Source: an uncultured Saprospiraceae bacterium (GTDB lineage: Bacteria; Bacteroidota; Bacteroidia; Chitinophagales; Saprospiraceae). Taken from it: 13,091 bases of DNA. The translations under genes were made by a program, and so were the position numbers. Below, piece by piece: positions 4,865 to 13,091 of this stretch. Numbering within the stretch: the first letter of the stretch is position 1; the number at the start of each line of letters is the position of its first letter. The notes beneath the pieces were generated by a model. That model searched no databases and was not told where the DNA came from. It worked only from the letters and a program-made list of their open reading frames with translations. The stretch lies in NCBI GenBank assembly GCA_937930625.1, contig CALHBW010000262.1, positions 1-13,091 on the forward strand, read 5' to 3'.

Positions 4865-7800
4865 AATCAAAGTAGCTTGTCCCTGATACGGTACTACCGA
4901 ACCATCTACAAACTCTACCTCTGTGTACCATACGAATACTGCGGGACTCATTTCCTGTCCTCTGAATGAGCCATCCCAGCCGGTTTCTTTATTATTCAAA
5001 TCGGCATCTTGGGTTTCAAATACCAACTCGCCCCATCGGTCAAACACCTTAAATACGACCACGCGTGTAGCTGCCGCACCGCCTTGTACGTACAAGACAT
5101 CATTGAAACTATCGCCATTTGGCGTAAAGGCATTAGCGACGAAAACAGGTTGCTCTTTATTGATAAATACGCGTACATCGTCGGTGGCAGTACAGCCGTT
5201 TTCGTTTTCGATAGTAACGGTGTACATGATTTGATTCAATGGACGCGCCTCCGGTGTCGGACAAGCAATACAACTCAAATTTAAATCAGGCGAATAGGAA
5301 GACCATGTATAAGTATAATTACCAATTTCACTCGGAACGGCTTCCAATACGATAGAATCTCCGTAGAGTAGTTCGACATCTTCACCTGCATCAACGGTCA
5401 ATTCAGGTGGTTCTACAACGGTGACTGTGCCTTGTGCCGTACATTCTCCGGTGAAATCTGTGGCATAAACGGTATATTCACCTCCGGGCAATCCAATAAA
5501 GATATTGCCTTGTGTAAAGTTTTCATTGTCAAGGCTGTAGGAGTAAGGTGCTGTACCGCCTCCTGCATTCAAGGTGATACTTCCGTTGGTATCTCCGAAG
5601 CAATCAAGCGTACTTCCTGCACCTGTTACGGAAACCGACTCGGTAGGTTCATTGATGATTAATGAATCTACGACTTGACAGCCATTAGCATCTGTGATAG
5701 TCACGGTGTAAGTACCTGCGGTGAGGTCGGCGATTTGGTCAGATTGCTGCATGTTGGTATCATTCCATTCGTAAATGAAGCTGCCTGTACCCCCAACTGC
5801 GGCTACGTTTGCCGTACCTGTTGCCGTGCCGTTACAGGTAACATCTTCGCCTGTGAGGATAGCAGTGATGGGTGTAGGCTCGGTAATCATGACCTCTTCA
5901 ACTTTGATACAGCCATTACCATCTGTAATGCTTACCTGATAAGTACCACCGCTAAGACCGGAGGCTGCGGGGGTGTTTTGATTACCCGCATTGGCATTCC
6001 ATTGATAGGTGATGGGCTGCACACCCTCTGCAATGACACTCGCTTCACCATCTCCCGCACCAAAGCAAGATACATTTGTAATGGTGACACCAACTTGGAT
6101 TTGAACTTCCGAAATGACTTCTATACTTTCAGTAATTTCACAAGCATTGGCATCCATGACTGTGACCGTGTAAGTTCCGGCATTGAGCGCGTCGGCTATT
6201 GATGTATTTTGTCCGTCAGACCAAGTGTAGGTGTAGTTGCCCGTTCCATTGGAAGCGGTGACAGTAGCAGTACCATCACTTCCGGCGCAACTTTCATCCG
6301 TAGAATCCAATGTTAGCGCGAGGGCATCGGGTTCGCTTATTATAATTTCTTGATTCGCAGTACAATCATTATCATCATTTATAAAAACAGTATATGTACC
6401 TGCCGCTAAATTTTCAAATGTATTTTCATTTTGAAAATTAATATTATCCAAACTATATGTATAATTTGCTGCGCCACCTGAAGCGGAAATGGTAACTGTT
6501 CCATCGTTATTTCCATTACACAAAATATCCGTTGGCGTAGCCGTCAGGCTAAGGGCAGTGGGTTCTGTGATGGTGCTTTGTGCGGTGGCAGAACAGCCGT
6601 TGGCGTCCATGACAGTGAGCGTGTATGTTCCTGCCGTCATACTAATATCAGCCGTATTCATACCATTGTCCCATGCGTAGGTGTATGTACCTGTACCGCC
6701 TGATATGGTGCTGCCGATAGTACCATCTTCACCTGCACAAAGCGCGCTGGTAGGCGTCAATAAATCGACGGTCAATTCATCCGGTTCGACGACATCTATA
6801 CTGACGACTTCGCTGCATCCACCGCCATCTGTCATGGTAATCGTATAAGTACCACCCGATAGATTGGTCGCGGTGGGTGTCGTTTGTGCGGGAGTTGTAT
6901 TCCAGAGGTAAGTGTAAGGTTCTGTACCGGAAGTTACATTGACGCTGGCTGTACCGTCGGTATCGCCAAAGCAATTGAGTTGTGTGCCTGCACTGGTGTA
7001 TTCAAGCGAACTTAATTCAGGCACATCGACTTGTTCGATAGCTTGACATCCATTGGCGTCTGTTACCGTTACGGCGTATGAGCCGAGTGCCAAACCTACG
7101 GCAGTCGGTCCGTTTTGATTGGAGGCGTTGCTATCCCAGAGGTAAGTGTAGGGGGCTGTACCGTCATTCACTGTGATAGTCGCGCTGCCATCTGTACCGC
7201 CATTGCAACTTGCGGCGGTGTTGGACGAAGTTAGCATGATAGCATCCGCTTCGCCTATTGTAATTTCCTGATTATTCGCAGTACAATTATTTGCATCATT
7301 TATAATAACATTATACATACCTGCTGCTAAATTTTCAAATATGTTATTACTTTGAAAAGTCATACCAGCATCAATACTGTACTCGTAAGGAAGTGTTCCG
7401 CCGGAGGCGGCAAAGGTAATTGTACCGTCATTGCTACCATTACATAAAGCAGCTGTTGGTGTGGCAGTAAAACTAACCGGAATGGGGTCGCTGAGGGTAC
7501 TTTCTGCGCTAATTTGGCAACCGTTGGTATCGGTGACGGTGAGCGTGTATGTTCCGGCGGGTGCATTGGTGTTGGCTCCGGGTGCGCTATTGCTCCATGT
7601 GTAGGCATATGTGCCTGAGCCACCCGAAACGGTACTGTTGATAGTGCCGTCTTCGCCTGTGCAAAGTGGGTCGATAGCTGTGAGGTCTAAGGTCAATTCC
7701 TCCGGTTCGGTGATGTCTAGACTGGCGATTTCGCTACATCCGCCGCCATCTGTAATCGTGACGGTGTAAGTGCCGCTTGTAAGTCCTATGATTGTAGAGG

Positions 7801-10800
7801 TAGCTTGTGGCGGAGTGGTACTCCATGCGTAAGTGTAGGGCGCAGTACCGGAAGTGACTTCGACAGTAGCAACGCCATTGGCATCGCCAAAGCAGTCGAG
7901 CGGTGCTGCGGTAGTGTTGTATTCAAGCGAACTCAATTCGGGTACATCTACTTGCTCAGTAACTTCGCAGCCATTGGCATCAGTTACTATGACGGTGTAT
8001 GAACCGAATGATAAACCTACGGCAGTCGGTCCGTTTTGATTGGAGGCATTGCTGTCCCAGAGGTAAGTATAAGGTATTGCGCCATTGGTGGCGGTGATAG
8101 TGGCTGTTCCGTCTGTACCGCCGTTGCAACTTGCGGCGGTGTTGGAAGAGGTCAGCGTCATCGGATTGGGTTCGTCGATGGTGACTTGTGTAGTGGCTTC
8201 GCAACCATTAGCGTCTTCGACAGTGACCTCGTATGTACCTGTGGCAAGTCCTGTGGCGGTTTGGGTACTTTGATTGCCGGCATTGGCATCCCATGTATAA
8301 GTAAATGAAGGTGTACCACCCGTTGGTTCGACGGTAGCCGTACCATCTGAACTGCCGTTGCAAAGCGTAGATGTAGCCGATGGCATTAGCATGATAGCCG
8401 GAGGCTCTGTGATAGTAAGGTTGGCAGTAGCCAAACAATCGTTGGCATCATTTACAGTGAGTGGGTACGTACCTGCCGGTAAATTTTCAAAAATATTATT
8501 AGTTTGAAAATTTGTACCATCAACACTGTATTCGTAATCTGCTGTTCCGCCGGAGGCGGCAAACGTCACACTTGCATCATTGCCACCATTACAAGAAATA
8601 GCATTTATACTAATAGAAAATTGGAGCGAATCGGGTTGGTTAATGGTGACAATTTCAGTAGCACCGCAGCCCAAGTCGTCTGTAACGGTGACGGTGTATG
8701 TACCTGCTTCCAAATCTATGAATGTTCCTGTAGTGGATGTTGTACCGGGAATTTCGTAGGTGTATGGTGTAGTCCCGCTTGTAGCAGATACGGTGAATTG
8801 ACCATCATTTCCACCAAAACAAGTGGCATCTTGTGTATTGTCAATATCACTTACGAGGGCGCAACCCGCCAGCATTGCAGTACAATCTAAGGTAGCGGAA
8901 AGTGTACCGCAACCGCCATCAGTGCCTTGTACTTCTATATTAATAATTTGCCCATCGGTCAAGCCTGTAATCGTGTGTGATGTACCGCCATTGGAAGCTG
9001 CCCAACCTGCACCGTCTATATTGACTTCATAAGCTGTTGCACCTGTTACGGCATCCCAAGAGAAGGTAATCTGACCATTTGCGGAATTATCGCAAGTGAT
9101 GACAGGCGCAGGTAGCGAAGGAATGACCGTAATCGTCACGTCATCCATCGTAGTACAACCGTATGTATCGAAGGCTGTAACGGTATAAGTCGTAGTGGTC
9201 GTAGGAGAGAGGTCAACATTCGGAAGGTTGGGATTGGAAACGCCGTCGGCAGGTTCCCAAAGGTAGCCGATGGTATATATAGGTGGCAAGGTCATCGACC
9301 AACCATTTATCATACCCGAAAAACCATTTGAGTCGTCAGATACCTGAAGTGTCCATACGCCATTCATATCGGCTCCGTAGATGTCTTCCCAGGGAGATTC
9401 AGGCAGATAATCTCCAATAAACGGAGTGTCGGCTGCGACAAGCCCCTGTATTTCTGTGACAGCTGTTGCTGTGAAGCAGACTTGGTCATAATTATCACCG
9501 CTACCACCGTTGTCGGTAGTAAGATTGAGGAATTGACCGCTTGGCGAAATTAGATAGATATCTAAATCACCGATAAAGCCATGCGTAATATCAATACAAA
9601 CAGAAAGTATCGAACCTTCAGCTACTTGTTCGGGAATGGCACCGAGTATTTCGATGGTAGAGAAAGCAGGATTGGTGACGTCATTGTCGGGGATATTAAA
9701 GCTTTGGGAGTTGGTAAATGTAATACTTTCGGGGAGTTGGATGGGGAGTGTAGCATCATATGATAGGCTTTCGCCTTCGCATATCGTCGCGTCGTTTCCG
9801 AGCGGTGGTGGTACGAGTTGGTTGTCACCAATATAAATAGCAAAGGTATCTCTGCCGCAGATATTTGTTTTTACATCAATATAAATAACTTCCAAATCTT
9901 CTGCTATTCCGTCTTCAATAGGATTGAAAAATAAAGTGAGCGAATCTTCTCCTGCAGGAATAAAAGCATTAAGTGGCACAGGCTCGTAATCAGTGCCATT
10001 TATAGCGTTCCCAAAAATAGTATAGTCCAATGAAAAATCAGCTTCAGCAGGTGCGCCGAGTACGAACTCGATGGCAGCACCTACGCAACCTTCGACCATC
10101 GTGGAGTCGGCAGCGAAGGTATTGACACTAATATTGAGGGCATCTGTACCAAAACTACCCGAAGCCAAAAATACGCCCGAATCAAATACGCCATCTCCTG
10201 CATCCGAAACGGCAATTTTGATATTGTAAGTATCGCAAGGCACAACAATCGAGGAAGCTTCAAGCGGAATCGTGAAGCCGTCATACTCTACGGTTGTTCC
10301 GCCTAAGTTGGATTGATAAAAGCCGTTATTGGTGATGGCGTTGACATTATTGATGGAAACGGGAGTGACGCCATCGGGCAGATAAGCGATGTTTTCGGCA
10401 TTATTTGAGAATGGTCCGTTGATGCCCGGTCCGCTGATAAAGAAACCGAATACGTCGTTGTATGTACTATTATTTGGCGGTGCAAATTCAGGATATTCAT
10501 CTGACGCCCAAACATATGTAAAGCGAACTATGGTATCATAAGGGATAAATTGAATCTCGTAAATCGCCGGGTCAAAGATTGGAAAACCGGGAATCAATTG
10601 CTCCAAATCATCTTCGCCTTGTATCAGATTCATGCCGGTTGTACCGTTTTCATTATTGGGTCCAATGGCATTTACAGCATCGCCCGAAGTGAGTAAAACC
10701 CCTCTGTCGATACCGATATTTGAATTTTCTCCATCAAAAAAACCGACTGCATTATCCGCGCCGTTATATGTAATATTCAAGACTTCGACACCACCGCCAA

Positions 10801-10936
10801 AGAAGTAGTTTTCGAGTATGGTTTCCGGGTCAAAGGGCGGCGTGTCACCTGATGTGACCTCCAATTGAGCATACATCAAGGTATGCAAGCACAGCAACAG
10901 CAAAGTAGTAAGGAGGTGTTTGTAAATGTTCGTCAT
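4859..10936 (-). CDS. Giant cell-surface adhesin with SprB-type repeats and type IX sorting domain
   Basis: 2025 residues. Signal peptide 1-24 (cut near MYA-Q). Domains in order: choice-of-anchor L domain about 25-262 (GVLLTSGDA, TYVWASDEYPEF, NDVFGFFISG, VSDAGDGVFDSGVFL); Calx-beta-like domain 266-372; Ig-like domain 376-607 (NDATICEGESL ... YLWEPADGVSNPN) interrupted by a P-domain at about 406-551 (IGDLDIYLISPSG, GVWTLQVSDD); FnIII-like 608-685; 15 SprB-like repeats of 73-79 residues from Cys706 to about 1845, each with a leading C-x-G and a second Cys near D-A-N-G-C; Ig-like 1847-1927; and a gliding-motility-associated C-terminal domain 1930-2025 (FTPNGDSFNDVL, VFDRWGELVFE, WDGSFRGQEMSPAVFVW). 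Family knowledge says such proteins pass the outer membrane by the type IX system and are displayed as adhesins. No PorP/SprF partner lies in the window. Ligand unknown. Confidence 0.95.
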   Translation of the reverse strand: MTNIYKHLLTTLLLLCLHTLMYAQLEVTSGDTPPFDPETILENYFFGGGVEVLNITYNGADNAVGFFDGENSNIGIDRGVLLTSGDAVNAIGPNNENGTTGMNLIQGEDDLEQLIPGFPIFDPAIYEIQFIPYDTIVRFTYVWASDEYPEFAPPNNSTYNDVFGFFISGPGINGPFSNNAENIAYLPDGVTPVSINNVNAITNNGFYQSNLGGTTVEYDGFTIPLEASSIVVPCDTYNIKIAVSDAGDGVFDSGVFLASGSFGTDALNISVNTFAADSTMVEGCVGAAIEFVLGAPAEADFSLDYTIFGNAINGTDYEPVPLNAFIPAGEDSLTLFFNPIEDGIAEDLEVIYIDVKTNICGRDTFAIYIGDNQLVPPPLGNDATICEGESLSYDATLPIQLPESITFTNSQSFNIPDNDVTNPAFSTIEILGAIPEQVAEGSILSVCIDITHGFIGDLDIYLISPSGQFLNLTTDNGGSGDNYDQVCFTATAVTEIQGLVAADTPFIGDYLPESPWEDIYGADMNGVWTLQVSDDSNGFSGMINGWSMTLPPIYTIGYLWEPADGVSNPNLPNVDLSPTTTTTYTVTAFDTYGCTTMDDVTITVIPSLPAPVITCDNSANGQITFSWDAVTGATAYEVNIDGAGWAASNGGTSHTITGLTDGQIINIEVQGTDGGCGTLSATLDCTAMLAGCALVSDIDNTQDATCFGGNDGQFTVSATSGTTPYTYEIPGTTSTTGTFIDLEAGTYTVTVTDDLGCGATEIVTINQPDSLQFSISINAISCNGGNDASVTFAASGGTADYEYSVDGTNFQTNNIFENLPAGTYPLTVNDANDCLATANLTITEPPAIMLMPSATSTLCNGSSDGTATVEPTGGTPSFTYTWDANAGNQSTQTATGLATGTYEVTVEDANGCEATTQVTIDEPNPMTLTSSNTAASCNGGTDGTATITATNGAIPYTYLWDSNASNQNGPTAVGLSFGSYTVIVTDANGCEVTEQVDVPELSSLEYNTTAAPLDCFGDANGVATVEVTSGTAPYTYAWSTTPPQATSTIIGLTSGTYTVTITDGGGCSEIASLDITEPEELTLDLTAIDPLCTGEDGTINSTVSGGSGTYAYTWSNSAPGANTNAPAGTYTLTVTDTNGCQISAESTLSDPIPVSFTATPTAALCNGSNDGTITFAASGGTLPYEYSIDAGMTFQSNNIFENLAAGMYNVIINDANNCTANNQEITIGEADAIMLTSSNTAASCNGGTDGSATITVNDGTAPYTYLWDSNASNQNGPTAVGLALGSYAVTVTDANGCQAIEQVDVPELSSLEYTSAGTQLNCFGDTDGTASVNVTSGTEPYTYLWNTTPAQTTPTATNLSGGTYTITMTDGGGCSEVVSIDVVEPDELTVDLLTPTSALCAGEDGTIGSTISGGTGTYTYAWDNGMNTADISMTAGTYTLTVMDANGCSATAQSTITEPTALSLTATPTDILCNGNNDGTVTISASGGAANYTYSLDNINFQNENTFENLAAGTYTVFINDDNDCTANQEIIISEPDALALTLDSTDESCAGSDGTATVTASNGTGNYTYTWSDGQNTSIADALNAGTYTVTVMDANACEITESIEVISEVQIQVGVTITNVSCFGAGDGEASVIAEGVQPITYQWNANAGNQNTPAASGLSGGTYQVSITDGNGCIKVEEVMITEPTPITAILTGEDVTCNGTATGTANVAAVGGTGSFIYEWNDTNMQQSDQIADLTAGTYTVTITDANGCQVVDSLIINEPTESVSVTGAGSTLDCFGDTNGSITLNAGGGTAPYSYSLDNENFTQGNIFIGLPGGEYTVYATDFTGECTAQGTVTVVEPPELTVDAGEDVELLYGDSIVLEAVPSEIGNYTYTWSSYSPDLNLSCIACPTPEARPLNQIMYTVTIENENGCTATDDVRVFINKEQPVFVANAFTPNGDSFNDVLYVQGGAAATRVVVFKVFDRWGELVFETQDADLNNKETGWDGSFRGQEMSPAVFVWYTEVEFVDGSVVPYQGQATLIR
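6320..8164 (-). repeat. Tandem duplication of a four-repeat cassette inside the adhesin gene
   Basis: SprB-like units 4-7 (residues about 925-1231, bases 7244-8164) are matched in order by units 8-11 (residues about 1232-1539, bases 6320-7243). The leading Cys residues are offset by a constant 307-308 residues (937/1244, 1015/1322, 1092/1400, 1165/1473). At DNA level a 35-base identical stretch occurs at 8013-8047 and 7092-7126, offset 921 bases. Shared peptides include SNTAASCNGGTDG, LWDSNASNQNGPTAVGL and EQVDVPELSSLEY. Confidence 0.88.
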
Positions 10937-10948
10937 ATCGTTAACTCA

Positions 10949-11163
10949 AGTTGCGAGTTGCGAGTTACGGGTTACGGGTTATCTATACATAAAAAATATT
11001 TTTTATGTTACTATCGGTTAGGAACGAATTAAAATTAAAATGCAAATTAAAATTAAAAAAGTAACTGATAATTAGTTGATTCTAATTTGTATAATGTAAA
11101 GTTATTTTTCACCGTTCTTTATTTATAGTATTTGACAACTCGTAACTCGCAACCCGTAACTCG
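10949..11163. repeat. AACTCGTAACTCGC-type inverted words upstream of the adhesin gene
   Basis: The left arm 10949-10981 (GTTGCGAGTTACGGG words) lies 12 nt upstream of the adhesin start codon. The right arm 11136-11163 is the inverted copy (AACTCGCAACCCGTAACTCG). The 154 bp between them is AT-rich, holds the 22-nt palindrome at 10987-11008, and is the likely promoter region of the adhesin gene. The gap 10937-11333 has no gene that I can support. Confidence 0.85.
10987..11008. promoter_or_regulatory. Perfect 22-nt palindrome upstream of the adhesin gene
   Basis: ACATAAAAAAT followed directly by its exact complement. It ends about 51 nt before the adhesin start codon, inside the AT-rich region between the two word arms. 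It could be an operator for a dimeric regulator or a short hairpin in the 5' untranslated region. Its very low complexity (A/T runs) makes a chance or structural origin possible. Confidence 0.35.
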
Positions 11164-11262
11164 GGTTAGGTGGTTTGTTGGTAAGGGGCGGGAATATTTG
11201 TCGGTTTTCAAGTTTGACTCATTATAAGACACTAAAATAGTTAATTATCCCTTAAAAAGTAG

Positions 11263-11342
11263 AATGAGTAGATGAATAAATGATAAAATGAGTGAATGTA
11301 TTGTTGCATTTACTCATATAGTCATTTATTCATTTACTCATT
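11263..11342. repeat. AATGAGTAAATGAATAAATGA-type inverted words at the 3' end of the MFS gene
   Basis: Left arm 11263-11298 and right arm 11307-11342 are inverted copies. The central stem pairs 11289-11298 with 11307-11316 (one G-T pair) around an 8-nt loop. The right arm includes the TAA stop codon (11334-11336) and the last Glu codon of the MFS gene. The hairpin lies directly after the stop on the minus strand. Confidence 0.85.
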
Positions 11343-12521
11343 TTTAATACCCCATTTCAACATAAATAAACTCACCAATCCCAAAATACCAAATATGACG
11401 GCAGCCAACAGGAAGGCTTGTTGCAGCGTATAGGTGTCATTAATCCAGCCTAAAAATGGAGCAAGCGTCGAGAAAATCACTCGAATAATAAAGCCGCGAA
11501 TAGAGAGTACGGTAGCCCGCATTTCGGAAGGTGTGCGTTCGTTTACGAAATCTTTGAGGACAGGCGTAGCAATACCCCGCACGATGTAAATCAAAAAGAT
11601 AAACACCAAACCGCCCAAACCATGACTCATTCCCAAGCCCACATATCCGCCGATAATTCCGAGTACAATCAATACAACAACTTGAAATTTACTCAAAAAG
11701 CGATACACATAATGGGCAAGAAAGGCAAACACCGCCACCGTCAAGTTTAATGCCGACCATAGCCAACCGATGGTTTCGAGTGAAAGCCCAATATATTTCA
11801 TATAAACCTGTGCAAACCAAGCCATTGTCAAGGTAGCAGCACCAATACTCCCTGACAAAATAACAAACCAACGCAGGTATTTATTTTCGATAAATGTATA
11901 ACGTAAAATATCTCTTGGGCTGGTGGAATGTGTATTTTCTGCCTCTTTTACGACTTTGGGTTCAATAACTAACCATGCACAAATTAATCCGATAAATAGA
12001 CAGCATAAAAAAGCCCAAATGGTCGCTCTCATTCCAAATTGTGCAGCTATCCATCCGCCGAATATCGCGGCTACTGCCTCCGAAAATGTAGCAACGGAGT
12101 ACATTCTGCCTTCCAATTTCAAATAGTGGTCTTGGCGTTTCAATTGTATCAATGAATCATATAATAAGGCAGAATCTGTTCCCGAAATAAAACTACCGCC
12201 CAAGCCCATCGTAATTTCTGCCACTACAAACCACCAAAACCCATCTGCCAAGCCCATCACCACATAACCCGCCATTGTAATCAACATACCAAGTATCAAG
12301 GTCAATCGTCGCCCCAATTTATCCGAAAAATAACCGGACGGTAATTCAAAAAGAGCAACCGACAACGAATATGCCGCCTGTGCCAACATAATTTGCTTTA
12401 CATCCAGTCCATTTTCCATAAAAAACAGCACCACGACAGGCATAAACAGCATAAACCACTTGGCAGCCTTCAAGCCGAAGAGTAAATGAACGTTGCGTTC
12501 GAGTTGATGTTCGTAAGTCAT
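11334..12521 (-). CDS. MFS transporter
   Basis: 395 residues, the usual length for a 12-helix major facilitator. Hydrophobic segments run almost throughout, with a hydrophilic central loop at about 187-212 (EPKVVKEAENTHSTSPRD) splitting two six-helix halves. Motif A between helices 2 and 3 is visible as GYFSDKLGRR (63-72). GTDSALLYDSL (114-124) and NERTPSEMRATVLSIRG (327-343) are typical of a prokaryotic MFS subgroup whose substrates are mostly unknown. By inference it is an inner-membrane exporter or importer. Substrate cannot be read from the sequence. It is divergent from the Uma2 gene, 246 bp away. The C-terminal end KNE-stop lies in the AATGAG word run, so the last residues may have been shaped by the repeat. 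Confidence 0.92.
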   Translation of the reverse strand: MTYEHQLERNVHLLFGLKAAKWFMLFMPVVVLFFMENGLDVKQIMLAQAAYSLSVALFELPSGYFSDKLGRRLTLILGMLITMAGYVVMGLADGFWWFVVAEITMGLGGSFISGTDSALLYDSLIQLKRQDHYLKLEGRMYSVATFSEAVAAIFGGWIAAQFGMRATIWAFLCCLFIGLICAWLVIEPKVVKEAENTHSTSPRDILRYTFIENKYLRWFVILSGSIGAATLTMAWFAQVYMKYIGLSLETIGWLWSALNLTVAVFAFLAHYVYRFLSKFQVVVLIVLGIIGGYVGLGMSHGLGGLVFIFLIYIVRGIATPVLKDFVNERTPSEMRATVLSIRGFIIRVIFSTLAPFLGWINDTYTLQQAFLLAAVIFGILGLVSLFMLKWGIKNE

Positions 12522-12528
12522 AATAATA

Positions 12529-12714
12529 GACGTGAGAGGTTAGACGAGAGATAAGAGAACCCACCCGTCTTTGCCCTGATTTCGGTAGAATACGCTTTTT
12601 TGCAGAATTAAGTTCAATCAAATAGCAAATTAATTTCGTATATCTCTCGCCTCTCGTCTTGCTTCTCTCTCATCTCGCTTCTCACCTCTCTTGTCTCACG
12701 TCTCACCTCTCACC
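12529..12714. repeat. GTGAGACGTGAGAGG-type inverted words between the divergent MFS and Uma2 genes
   Basis: The left arm 12529-12559 (GACGTGAGAGGTTAGACGAG) begins 7 nt upstream of the MFS start codon. The right arm 12643-12714 is a longer, pyrimidine-rich run of the inverted words (CTCTCGTCTT, CTCACGTCTCACCTCTCACC). The 83 bp between them must hold the promoters for the divergent genes if the arms do not, but no clear TAnnTTTG element is seen. Confidence 0.85.
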
Positions 12715-12767
12715 CCACTCTTGTCTATTCAACGAAAAAGTCGTAAATTAGTGGAAAAATTAGGATT

Positions 12768-13091
12768 ATGACCGATGCTATTGTCGAAAAAATTATGGAG
12801 ATGCCGAGCGCGCCCAAAGTGTTGGATAGCCTTCGTCATGCGCTTGAGGAAGAACGGCGTAAACGTGAGCAATTTTATAAAGATATTACACCAAGTGTAA
12901 AAGCGGAATTTATTAATGGTGAAGTAATCATACATTCACCTGCTAAAAAACGTCATATTAAAGCATCTGACTATCTTTATCGATTAATGGGTTTATTTTG
13001 TGACAAATTCGATCTTGGCTGGGTAGGAACAGAGAAAGGTTTACTAAAACTTGTTCGTAATGATTATGAACCGGATATTTTTTACTTCAGT
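12768..13091 (+). CDS. Uma2-family (DUF820) nuclease-like protein, 3' end missing
   Basis: 108 codons are visible and open to the window edge. The first 37 residues form a charged, probably helical N-terminal extension (LEEERRKREQFYKDITP). The Uma2 core then starts with KAEFINGEVIIHSPAKKRH (45-63), continues through WVGTEK (85-90), and reaches EPDIFYF (101-107). Glu47, His63 and Asp103 are in the positions conserved in the family, which has a PD-(D/E)XK nuclease fold. The last active-site part lies beyond the edge. Uma2 proteins are abundant in some bacteria and often found near repeats and mobile DNA; their physiological role is poorly known. This is the only plus-strand gene in the window. 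In-frame stop at 12744-12746 limits the start to the ATG at 12768. Confidence 0.88.
   Translation, partial: MTDAIVEKIMEMPSAPKVLDSLRHALEEERRKREQFYKDITPSVKAEFINGEVIIHSPAKKRHIKASDYLYRLMGLFCDKFDLGWVGTEKGLLKLVRNDYEPDIFYFS

Noticed and set aside
5675..6202. A 175-codon plus-strand ORF inside the adhesin gene
   Set aside because: It is the antisense shadow of the repetitive SprB-like region; the minus-strand frame is a clear multi-domain protein.

Overview
This window looks like chromosomal DNA from a Bacteroidota bacterium, probably a gliding or surface-associated lineage of the Saprospiria/Cytophagia/Flavobacteriia type. The main evidence is a 2025-residue adhesin with SprB-type repeats and a C-terminal gliding-motility/type IX secretion sorting domain (CHU_C type). 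Several predicted lipoproteins and the absence of Shine-Dalgarno sequences before the starts agree with this. The exact taxon cannot be read from the sequence.

Layout, left to right. All complete genes lie on the minus strand, so transcription runs from high to low coordinates. 1-576: 5' part of a peroxiredoxin-like lipoprotein, cut by the window edge. 897-1931: di-heme cytochrome c peroxidase/MauG-family lipoprotein. 2279-2899: small lipoprotein with a GCTNPDAINYD...DNSC motif, possibly an MbnP-like partner of the peroxidase. 3002-4264: outer-membrane protein with an N-terminal carbohydrate-binding-like domain, a Lys/Pro/Glu-rich linker and a C-terminal OmpA domain. 4859-10936: the giant adhesin (signal peptide, choice-of-anchor L domain, Calx-beta-like domain, a P-domain nested in an Ig-like domain, FnIII, 15 SprB-like repeats, sorting domain). 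11334-12521: MFS transporter. 12768-13091, plus strand: 5' part of a Uma2-family nuclease-like gene, cut by the window edge.

Functionally, the adhesin and the OmpA protein together look like a cell-surface module: a secreted adhesin next to an outer-membrane protein with a sugar-binding-like head. The peroxidase, the small lipoprotein and the peroxiredoxin-like protein look like a periplasmic redox group. The MFS gene and the Uma2 gene are divergent and show no clear link to the rest.

The most unusual signal is between the genes. All six intergenic gaps are bracketed by inverted copies of short degenerate words of roughly 7-10 nt, arranged in runs. One copy abuts one gene, often right at its start or stop codon, and the reverse-complement copy abuts the next gene. 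Most gaps use a different word. In one case the words run into a coding sequence and encode the first 14 residues of the peroxidase. I know no named element of this type. I present it as the candidate undescribed feature of the window.
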